This document shows, piece after piece, positions 1 through 5,512 of a DNA stretch of 5,512 bases (position 1 is its first letter; every line of letters begins with the position of its first letter). Source of the DNA: Lentzea aerocolonigenes (GTDB taxonomy: Bacteria > Actinomycetota > Actinomycetes > Mycobacteriales > Pseudonocardiaceae); assembly GCF_000955955.1 (NCBI RefSeq), contig NZ_JYJG01000587.1:1-5512 (forward strand). Reading direction: 5' to 3'. A program made the translations under genes and the position numbers. Under the pieces are notes generated by a model. That model ran no database searches, was not told the DNA's origin, and worked only from the letters and a program-made list of their open reading frames with translations.

Positions 1-560
1 GGCGAGTGGAACGCGTGCGACACCTTGAGCTGCTTCGTCTTGCGATCGTCGAATTGTTCAACAATCCGACGAGTCTCTTGTTCAACACCGGCGATGACGA
101 CCGAGCGCGGACCGTTGACGGCGGCGATGGACACGCCGCCGGTGAGGTGCGGCAGGACCTCGTCCTCGGTGGCCTCCAGCGCGAACATGACACCACCGGA
201 CGGCAACGCCTGCATGAGCGAGGCCCGCGCGGTCACCAGCGCGCAGGCGTCCTCGAGCGAGAACACCCCAGCCACGTGCGCGGCCGCGATCTCGCCGATG
301 GAGTGCCCCGCCACCTGTTCCGGCACCAGCCCGAACGACTCCAGCAGCCGGTACATCGCCACCTCGAAGGCGAACAACGCGGGCTGCGTGTACCGGGTCT
401 GCTCCAGCGCGGCGGCGTCCTCGCCCCACATCACCGAGCGCAGTGCCGGGTCGAGGTGCGCGAGCGCCGCGTCGAAAGCGGTGGCGAACACCGGGAAGCG
501 GGCGTGCAGCTCACGTCCCATCCCGAGCCGCTGCGATCCCTGACCGGAGAACAGGAACGC
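1..560 (-). other. AT domain of the second PKS, malonyl-CoA type predicted, cut by window edge
   Basis: Residues 533 onward contain [13 protein letters not shown], then [20 protein letters not shown] with Ser619 (codon 302-300), Arg644 25 residues later, and HAFHS at 714-718 at the very edge. YTQP before the active site, GHSIG and HAFH are all malonyl-CoA signatures, so an unsubstituted C2 unit is predicted. Roughly the last third of the domain is missing only because the window ends. Confidence 0.9.
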
Positions 561-2156
561 GAGTGTGTGCTCCTCGACCGCGACCCCGCGCGCGAGCTCC
601 GTCCCGTCCGGCAGCACCACCGCGCGCTGCTCGAACGACGCACGCGCGGTCGCCAGCGTGAACGCGATGTCCAGCGGCGACAGGGCATCCACGACCGACT
701 GCAGCCGAACCCGCTGCTCCTCCAACGCCGCCGGAGTGCGCGCGGACAGAACCCACGGCAGCACAACAGGAGCAGCGGCAACAGAGCTTTCAACAACGAC
801 GGGCGGCGCCTGCTCGAGGATCACGTGCGCATTCGTGCCCGAGACACCGAACGCGGAAACGCCAGCGCGCAGCGGACGGTCGACGGACGGCCACGGCCGC
901 GCCTCGTGCAGCAGTGACACGTTGCCGCGAGTCCAGTCGACCTGGGTGGAGGGCGTGCCGAGGTGCAGGGTCTTGGGCAGCAACCCGTTCCGCAGCGCCA
1001 TGACTACCTTGATCACACCCGCGACACCCGCAGCACCCTGGGGGTGACCGATGTTCGACTTCACCGACCCGAGGTAGAGCGGCTCGGCGCGGTCCTGTCC
1101 GTAGACCGAGAGGATCGCCTGCGCCTCAATGGGGTCACCGAGAGTTGTACCCGTGCCGTGCGCTTCAACAGCATCCACATCGGACGGAGCGAGGCCGCCG
1201 TTCTCCAAAGCCTGCCGGATGACACGCTGCTGCGACGGCCCGTTCGGCGCGGTCAGGCCGTTGGAAGCGCCGTCCTGGTTGACCGCGGAACCACGGACGA
1301 CAGCGAGGATCTTGTCGCCGGCGCGCTGGGCGTCCGACAACCTCTTCAACACCAGCACACCGACGCCCTCGGACCAGCCGGTGCCGTCGGCGTCGTCGGA
1401 GAACGCCTTGCAGCGCCCGTTTCCGGCGAGCCCGCCCTGCGAGGTGAAGGCGGCGAACCCGGCGGGCGTCGTCATGACCGCGACACCACCGGCCAGCGCC
1501 AGATCGCACTCACCGGCACGCAGAGCGGAAGAGGCGAGGTGCAACGCCACCAAAGAAGACGAGCACGCGGTGTCGACGGTGACCGCGGGGCCTTCGAGGC
1601 CGAGGAGGTAGGAGATGCGGCCGGACAGCACGGAAGCGGCGAACGCGGTCGTCGCGTAGAGGCCGACGTCCTCGCCCGAGCGCGAGAGCAGGTCGGCGTA
1701 GTCCTGCGAGGTGGTGCCCATGAACACGCCCGTACGAGTTCCGCGCAACGACTGCGCGTTGACCCCGGCGCGTTCCAGTGCCTCCCAGGCGGTTTCGAGA
1801 AGCAGGCGCTGCTGCGGGTCCATCACGACGGCTTCCCGGGGCGAGATGCCGAAGAACCCGGAGTCGAACGACGCCGGGTCTTCGAGGAAGCCGCCTTCGA
1901 TCGTGGCGGAGTCGAGCTCGGAAACGTCCCACCCGCGATCGGCCGGGAACCCGCCGATCACGTCCCTGCCTTCGGCGACGACCTGCCAGAGGTCCTCCGG
2001 CGAGGCGACCCCGCCGGGGTACCGGCAGCCGATGCCCACGATCGCGATCGGTTCCACCGCTGCCGCGATCAGCCGCTGGTTCTGCTTGCGCAGCCGGTCG
2101 ATCTCCTTCAGTGACGACCGCAGAGCCTCGACGTACTGGTTAGCAGAGGTGGTCAT
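1..2156 (-). CDS. Modular type I polyketide synthase, N-terminal part (docking-KS-AT), 3' end outside window
   Basis: This is the start of the next polyketide synthase in the assembly line. It accepts the growing chain, loads an extender unit and carries out decarboxylative condensation. The frame runs without a stop from ATG at 2156 to the window edge, giving 718 complete codons. The ATG is chosen because a GAAGGA ribosome binding site lies 6 nt upstream and the protein then opens with a typical KS-side docking helix. Order: coiled-coil docking segment (residues 1-34), KS (about 35-455), KS-AT linker (456-532), AT (533 onward). The KS has Cys198, His333 and His371. The AT has GQGSQ at 538-542, active-site Ser619 in GHSIG and HAFH at 714-717, a malonyl-CoA pattern. 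The gene leaves the window just after HAFH, so reductive domains, ACP and any later modules cannot be seen. Codon use is patchily less GC-rich than expected in parts of the KS and AT. Confidence 0.97.
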   Translation of the reverse strand, partial: MTTSANQYVEALRSSLKEIDRLRKQNQRLIAAAVEPIAIVGIGCRYPGGVASPEDLWQVVAEGRDVIGGFPADRGWDVSELDSATIEGGFLEDPASFDSGFFGISPREAVVMDPQQRLLLETAWEALERAGVNAQSLRGTRTGVFMGTTSQDYADLLSRSGEDVGLYATTAFAASVLSGRISYLLGLEGPAVTVDTACSSSLVALHLASSALRAGECDLALAGGVAVMTTPAGFAAFTSQGGLAGNGRCKAFSDDADGTGWSEGVGVLVLKRLSDAQRAGDKILAVVRGSAVNQDGASNGLTAPNGPSQQRVIRQALENGGLAPSDVDAVEAHGTGTTLGDPIEAQAILSVYGQDRAEPLYLGSVKSNIGHPQGAAGVAGVIKVVMALRNGLLPKTLHLGTPSTQVDWTRGNVSLLHEARPWPSVDRPLRAGVSAFGVSGTNAHVILEQAPPVVVESSVAAAPVVLPWVLSARTPAALEEQRVRLQSVVDALSPLDIAFTLATARASFEQRAVVLPDGTELARGVAVEEHTLAFLFSGQGSQRLGMGRELHARFPVFATAFDAALAHLDPALRSVMWGEDAAALEQTRYTQPALFAFEVAMYRLLESFGLVPEQVAGHSIGEIAAAHVAGVFSLEDACALVTARASLMQALPSGGVMFALEATEDEVLPHLTGGVSIAAVNGPRSVVIAGVEQETRRIVEQFDDRKTKQLKVSHAFHS
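792..2054 (-). other. Ketosynthase domain of the second PKS (extending, active)
   Basis: The KS accepts the chain on Cys198 (codon 1565-1563) in DTACSSS and condenses it with the extender unit. His333 in EAHGTGT (codon 1160-1158) and His371 in NIGH (codon 1046-1044) complete the triad. The Cys-His and His-His spacings of 135 and 38 residues match functional modular KSs. The domain ends with [10 protein letters not shown] at 440-449. The active site is Cys, not the Gln of a loading KSQ, so this is an elongation KS. Confidence 0.95.
2055..2156 (-). other. N-terminal coiled-coil docking domain of the second PKS
   Basis: Residues 1-34 before the KS form a heptad-like amphipathic helix, [18 protein letters not shown], rich in Leu, Glu, Lys and Arg. 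This is the usual KS-side class-1 docking helix that dimerizes and binds the C-terminal docking helix of the preceding PKS. The KS proper begins at [15 protein letters not shown]. Confidence 0.88.
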
Positions 2157-2162
2157 CGCGCT

Positions 2163-2168
2163 TCCTTC
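2163..2168 (-). promoter_or_regulatory. Ribosome binding site of the second PKS gene
   Basis: Read on the minus strand, GAAGGA lies in the 24-nt gap between the two PKS genes, 6 nt before the ATG at 2156. Position and sequence fit a strong Shine-Dalgarno element and fix the start of the downstream gene. The gap is too short for a credible promoter or terminator, so the two genes are inferred to share one transcript. Confidence 0.85.
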
Positions 2169-2180
2169 TCGGATCGCCCG

Positions 2181-5100
2181 CTAGTTCATGGCGTCCCCGA
2201 TCGCCAGACGCAGGAGGGCTTCGCCGTCCATGTCGTCGATCGATTCCGCCTCGGCTGCAAGCACAACATCCGGAGCGCTGTTGTTTTCCCCACTCTCCTG
2301 GGCAAGTTGCAGGACGAGGTCGAGCAGACCGGCCTGGCGCAGGCGGCTGACCGGGATGGACGCGAGCGTCTCCCGGATGTGCGCCTCGGGGTCGTTGGCG
2401 GCCGCGACGTCGCCGAGGAGCTCGGTGCGGATGAACTGGGCCAGCGCGGCGGGTGTCGGGTAGTCGAACACCAGCGTCGCGGGCAACGCCACGCCCGTGA
2501 CGGCCTTGAGCCGGTTGCGCAGGTCCACGGCGGTCACCGAGTCGAAGCCGACGTCGCGGAACGCCCTGGACGGCCCGAACGCCTCCGCGCTCTCGAAGCC
2601 CAGAGTCGCCGCGGCCTCCGTGCGGACGAGGTCGAGCAACGTCCTGGTGCGTTCGGCCTCGGGCAACGCCAGTAGCCGCTCCTTGAGCCCTGAGTCGGTC
2701 GTCTCCGGCTCTTCCAAGGCTTTCTGGACGGACGGGATGCCCATCAGCAGCGGGCTCGGCCTGGACGCGGTGAAGCTCGGCGCGAACTTCTCCCAGTCCA
2801 TGTTGGTGATCGTCAGTGACGTGTGGCCGTCCTCGACCGCCTGCTGCAACGCCGTGATCGCGAGGTCCGGTTTCATCGTGTGGACGCCTCGGCGGCGCAG
2901 CTGTTCGGCGCCTTCCTCGTTCTCCGACGCCATTCCGGAGTCGGCCCAAGCGCCCCAGGCGATCGAGGTGGCTGTCAACCCCTGTGCGCGGCGGAAGTGC
3001 GCGAGGCCGTCGAGGTAGGCGTTGGAGGCGGCGTACGCGGGTTGGGCGCCGCTGCCCCAGCTCGCCGCGCCGGACGAGAACAGGATGAACGCGTCCAGGT
3101 CGCTCGTCAGCTCGTGCAGCAGCCACGCACTCGTCATCTTGGCCTTGAGCAGCCGGTCCAGCTGGTCGATGCCGAGCGCGTCGGTCGGCGCGTTGCCCTC
3201 CACGATGCCGGCCGCGTGCACGACGGCCGTGATGTCGGGTACCGCGTCGATCACCGACTTCAGACTGGCGCGATCCGACGCGTCGCAGGCCGCGATGGTG
3301 ACGCGGGCTCCAAGCGCTTCGAGTTCTGCCTTGAGCTCTTGTGCTCCCGGTGCCTGATCACCCCGGCGGCTGGTGAGCAGCACGTGCTCGGCGCCGCGGC
3401 TCGCCACCCAGCGGGCGACGTGGCCGCCCAACGCTCCGGTTCCGCCGGTGATCAGGACAGTGCCGCGCGGGTTCCACTCGGTGGACTGCGGCGCGCGCTG
3501 GGCCGGGACGAGCCTGCGCCCGTGGACACCGGTGTCGCGGACCGCGAGCTGGTCCTCGCCGCCGCCATTGGTGATCGCGGCGACCAGCCCCTGCTCGATC
3601 TGCCCGTCGATGATCTCCGGCAGGTCGACCAGGCCACCCCAGCGGCGCGGCAGGTCGAGCGCGGCCACCCTGCCGAGGCCCCACAACGCGACCTGCTCGG
3701 GGTTGCGCACCTCGTCGGTCGGCCCGGTCGAGATCGCCTGCTTGGTGACCGCCCAGAACGGCGCGGTGCTGCCGACGTCGCCGAGTGCCTGGAGCAGCAA
3801 CACGTTCAACGCGAGGCCTTGTGGCGTCGACGTGAACTCCTCGTGCGGTGTGTTCTCCGTGGCCAGCAACGAGATCACGCCCACCGGCTCGATGCCGATC
3901 AGCTCGGTGGCGAGCAGCGCACGTTCGGCGTTCTTGTGCACGGTGATCTTGACAACGTCGCTGCCGAACGTGCGCAGCACCGCTTCGTGCCATTCGTCTG
4001 TGTGCTCTGGGACCGCCGCGAGCCAGGTTCCGTTGATGCCGGTCGCCTGAACCCCGCGCAGGAGCTGCCACGAGTCGCGGTACCGCCAGCCATCCACAGT
4101 GGACTGGGTCTGTTGCCTCGCACGCCATTCCCTCAGTGCCGGAACGACGTTCTCCGCGTCGACGCCCAGCGCCTCGGTGAGGTCGCCGTTCTCGACGAGC
4201 CGCCAGAACGCGCCGTCCTCGGCGTTGACCGCCTTGGCGCCTGCCTTCGGCCAGAACCTGCTGCGGCTGAACGGATACGTCGGCAGATCGATCTTCCGGC
4301 CGCCGGGGTACCGCCACTGGACGTCGAGTCCCGCGACCCACGCCTCGGCGAGGCTCGTCGTGAACCGCCGGCTGTTGCCCTGGTCGCGCCGGAGCGAGCC
4401 GACCGTGACCAGCTCAACGCCCTGCGCCTCAGCCGTGGCCTGCGCCGGCATCGTCAGCACCGGATGCGGGCTCGACTCGACGAACACCCGGTAGCCGTCC
4501 TCGATCAGCTTCCGCGTGACCGCGACGAACTCGATGGGCTTGCGCGCGTTCTCGTACCAGTAGCCGGCGTCGAGGCTCGACGTGTCGATGCGCTCGGCCT
4601 TGACCGTCGAGTAGAACGCGATGTCGCTGGTGCGCGGCGTGATCGTGCCGAGCAGGGCCATGAGCTTCTCGCGGAGCGGCTCGACCTGCGGCCCGTGCGA
4701 CGCCACTGTCGACGCCACCACGCGCGCCCGGATCTCCCTGGCCTGGCAGAGTTCCACGAACTCGTCGAGCTCCTGCAGCGCCCCGGCGACCGTGCAGGCG
4801 TCCGGGCTGTTGATGCCCGCGATCGACAACACCGGCCACTGCTCGATCAGCTGCCGCGCTTCCTCGACGGGCAGCGCGACGCTTGCGACGGCACCGTTCC
4901 CGACCAGCTCGTCCGCGAACAGCCGGGATCGCAGCACCACGATCCTGGCGGCCTCGTCCAGGCTGAGCGCACCGGCGACGTATGCCGCGGCGATCTCACC
5001 CTGCGAGTGGCCGACCACCGCGGCCGGCTCGACCCCGTTCTTCCGCCACGTCTGCGCCAGCGACACCATCACCGCGAACAACGTCGGCTGCAGCACCTCG

Positions 5101-5512
5101 ATGCGCTCGAGCAGCGCCGCGTCGCCCCGCAGCACATCGATCACCGACCAGTCGACCAGCTTCCCGATCGCCGCGTCGCATTCACGAACCCAGTGCGCGA
5201 ACGTCTCGTCCTCGTCCAGCAGCTCGACCGCCATGCCGTGCCACTGCGACCCCTGGCCGGGGAAGACGAACACCGGCGCACTCTCTTGCGCCACCCCCTG
5301 AACCACTTCGTCGCCCATGAGCACCGCACGGTGATCAAACACCGACCGCGTCGTCAGCAACGAGAACCCGATGTCCTCCGCCTTGCCTTCGAGCGCGCGC
5401 ACCTGTTCGATGCGAGCCTTCAGCGAGGCCGGTGACTTCGCCGACACCACGAGCGGCACGGCTCCGCCCAGCGGCACAGCTCCACCCAGCGGAATCGATC
5501 CCGACTGGCCGG
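2181..5512 (-). CDS. Modular type I polyketide synthase, C-terminal part (AT-KR-ACP-docking), 5' end outside window
   Basis: This is the last module of a multidomain polyketide synthase that adds and reduces one extender unit on an ACP-bound chain. The frame is open from the window edge to a TAG stop at 2183-2181, giving 1109 visible residues. A GTG at 5477 is in frame, but it lies in the KS-AT linker and is not a credible start; the true start and the KS are upstream. Numbering residues from that GTG, the order is AT (about 69-365), dimerization-element linker (411-460), structural plus catalytic KR (463-897), ACP (941-1018) and C-terminal docking domain (1021-1098). Catalytic residues are present in all three enzymatic or carrier domains. 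DH, ER and thioesterase are absent, so the product should be a beta-hydroxyacyl thioester handed to another protein. The next PKS gene follows after 24 nt on the same strand. The family call is very secure; the polyketide made is unknown. Confidence 0.97.
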   Translation of the reverse strand, partial: GQSGSIPLGGAVPLGGAVPLVVSAKSPASLKARIEQVRALEGKAEDIGFSLLTTRSVFDHRAVLMGDEVVQGVAQESAPVFVFPGQGSQWHGMAVELLDEDETFAHWVRECDAAIGKLVDWSVIDVLRGDAALLERIEVLQPTLFAVMVSLAQTWRKNGVEPAAVVGHSQGEIAAAYVAGALSLDEAARIVVLRSRLFADELVGNGAVASVALPVEEARQLIEQWPVLSIAGINSPDACTVAGALQELDEFVELCQAREIRARVVASTVASHGPQVEPLREKLMALLGTITPRTSDIAFYSTVKAERIDTSSLDAGYWYENARKPIEFVAVTRKLIEDGYRVFVESSPHPVLTMPAQATAEAQGVELVTVGSLRRDQGNSRRFTTSLAEAWVAGLDVQWRYPGGRKIDLPTYPFSRSRFWPKAGAKAVNAEDGAFWRLVENGDLTEALGVDAENVVPALREWRARQQTQSTVDGWRYRDSWQLLRGVQATGINGTWLAAVPEHTDEWHEAVLRTFGSDVVKITVHKNAERALLATELIGIEPVGVISLLATENTPHEEFTSTPQGLALNVLLLQALGDVGSTAPFWAVTKQAISTGPTDEVRNPEQVALWGLGRVAALDLPRRWGGLVDLPEIIDGQIEQGLVAAITNGGGEDQLAVRDTGVHGRRLVPAQRAPQSTEWNPRGTVLITGGTGALGGHVARWVASRGAEHVLLTSRRGDQAPGAQELKAELEALGARVTIAACDASDRASLKSVIDAVPDITAVVHAAGIVEGNAPTDALGIDQLDRLLKAKMTSAWLLHELTSDLDAFILFSSGAASWGSGAQPAYAASNAYLDGLAHFRRAQGLTATSIAWGAWADSGMASENEEGAEQLRRRGVHTMKPDLAITALQQAVEDGHTSLTITNMDWEKFAPSFTASRPSPLLMGIPSVQKALEEPETTDSGLKERLLALPEAERTRTLLDLVRTEAAATLGFESAEAFGPSRAFRDVGFDSVTAVDLRNRLKAVTGVALPATLVFDYPTPAALAQFIRTELLGDVAAANDPEAHIRETLASIPVSRLRQAGLLDLVLQLAQESGENNSAPDVVLAAEAESIDDMDGEALLRLAIGDAMN
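2184..2417 (-). other. C-terminal docking domain of the first PKS
   Basis: About 78 residues follow the ACP. The first part (AHIRETLASIPVSRLRQAG, then LLDLVLQLAQ) matches the dimerization helices of class-1 PKS docking domains. After a linker, the acidic-amphipathic SIDDMDGEALLRLAI near the end matches the helix that binds the partner's N-terminal coiled coil. No thioesterase or reductase release domain is present, so the chain is transferred to another PKS protein, most likely the one encoded next. Confidence 0.88.
2424..2657 (-). other. Acyl carrier protein domain
   Basis: The ACP carries the chain on a phosphopantetheine arm. Residues about 941-1018 (numbering from GTG at 5477) contain VGFDSVTAVDLRNRL, with the attachment Ser980 encoded at 2540-2538, followed by the usual LPATLVFDYPTPAALA helix. 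It lies directly behind the KR with a normal spacer. It is a single copy and appears functional. Confidence 0.95.
2787..4091 (-). other. Ketoreductase domain, A-type, predicted A1 (active)
   Basis: The KR reduces the beta-keto group to a hydroxyl with NADPH. A structural (non-catalytic) half spans residues 463-665 (numbering from GTG at 5477), followed by the catalytic half with TGGTGALG at 677-684 (3449-3426). Catalytic residues are present: Lys780, Ser802, Tyr815 (codon 3035-3033) and Asn819. The B-type LDD motif is absent; the equivalent stretch after HAAG reads IVEG. The A-type Trp is present at 807, eight residues before the catalytic Tyr. The position three before the Tyr is Gln812 rather than His, which fits the non-epimerizing A1 class. 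By family rules this gives an L-configured 3-hydroxyl with the alpha-substituent left as set by the KS. Confidence 0.88.
4098..4247 (-). other. AT-KR linker with dimerization element
   Basis: About 50 residues separate the post-AT linker from the KR. They contain an FWRLVENGDLTEALGVD segment, which matches the small helical dimerization element known upstream of KR in modules that lack a DH. Its presence, and the absence of any HxxxGxxxxP-type DH motif or DH-sized insert, support an AT-KR-ACP architecture without dehydration. Confidence 0.7.
4383..5273 (-). other. AT domain of the first PKS, methylmalonyl-CoA type predicted
   Basis: The acyltransferase selects the extender unit and loads it onto the ACP. 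Numbering from the in-frame GTG at 5477, GQGSQ is at 74-78, the nucleophile Ser158 sits in GHSQG (codon 5006-5004), the presumed carboxylate-binding Arg183 is 25 residues later, and the catalytic His261 ends a VASH motif (4706-4695). RIEVLQP before the active site, Gln after Ser158 and the xASH form all match methylmalonyl-specific ATs rather than the YTQP/HAFH malonyl type. The usual methylmalonyl tetrad is YASH; Val here is a variant, so specificity is likely but not certain. The post-AT linker ends in a typical YPF-x-RFW segment near residues 401-409. Confidence 0.85.
5457..5492 (-). repeat. 18-bp in-frame tandem duplication in the KS-AT linker
   Basis: Two adjacent 18-bp units (5492-5475 and 5474-5457, minus strand) each encode PLGGAV. 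They differ at two bases, both synonymous third positions (GGT/GGC and GCT/GCC). A further partial unit (PL) follows and leads into VVSAKSP. The repeat lengthens a flexible linker between the KS (outside the window) and the AT. It probably arose by slippage or unequal recombination. Confidence 0.85.

Noticed and set aside
6..2114. Plus-strand open frames of about 300 and 380 codons (6-917 and 963-2114).
   Set aside because: They lie opposite the continuous docking-KS-AT reading frame, have low-complexity Arg-rich translations and no credible ribosome binding site or domain.
2157..2180. A promoter or terminator between the two PKS genes.
   Set aside because: The gap is only 24 nt, holds a ribosome binding site and shows no hairpin or T-run; co-transcription is the simpler reading.
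2140..3126. A 328-codon minus-strand frame overlapping the KR-ACP region.
   Set aside because: It is out of frame with the KR, ACP and docking motifs and has an Arg/Gly-rich composition, so it is a shadow of the PKS frame.
4098..4383. A dehydratase domain between AT and KR of the first PKS.
   Set aside because: No HxxxGxxxxP-type motif is seen and the interval is far too short; it matches the post-AT linker and dimerization element.
2823..5435. A plus-strand open frame of 870 codons opposite the first PKS gene.
   Set aside because: It is fully antisense to a gene with clear AT, KR and ACP motifs. Its translation is Arg/Asp/Val/Leu-rich with no recognisable domain, which is typical of shadow frames in high-GC coding DNA.
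5475..5477. GTG at 5477 as the start of the first PKS gene.
   Set aside because: The frame stays open upstream to the window edge. The codon lies inside the repeated KS-AT linker, so a start here would give a PKS module with no KS.

Overview
The window is high-GC DNA with strong G/C preference at third codon positions. It carries the junction of two genes for modular (cis-AT) type I polyketide synthases, both on the minus strand. This gene type and base composition point to an antibiotic-producing actinomycete. A Pseudonocardiales-like host such as Amycolatopsis, Lentzea or Saccharothrix is plausible, but the sequence alone does not settle genus or product.

Reading in the direction of transcription (high to low coordinates), positions 5512 to 2181 hold the 3' part of the first PKS gene. 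It begins in a KS-AT linker, so the KS lies outside the window. It continues through an acyltransferase with methylmalonyl-type motifs, a dimerization-element linker, an A-type ketoreductase, an acyl carrier protein and a C-terminal docking domain. There is no DH, ER or thioesterase, so this last module should make a beta-hydroxyacyl chain and pass it to another protein. A 24-nt gap with a good ribosome binding site follows. Positions 2156 to 1 hold the 5' part of the second PKS gene: an N-terminal coiled-coil docking domain, a complete KS with its Cys-His-His triad, and most of an AT with malonyl-type motifs. It leaves the window immediately after the HAFH motif.

The two proteins probably act consecutively on one assembly line. 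The docking tail of the first would bind the docking helix of the second, and the 2-methyl-3-hydroxyacyl chain would be extended by a malonyl (C2) unit. The genes look co-transcribed. No promoter, terminator, RNA gene, mobile element, CRISPR array or regulatory gene is visible, and almost every base is coding.

This is a recognisable PKS family and I see no evidence for a new kind of system. The points worth a second look are the extender-unit switch between neighbouring modules, a VASH variant in the first AT, an 18-bp in-frame tandem duplication in a KS-AT linker, and patches of unusual codon use that may mark recombination between modules.
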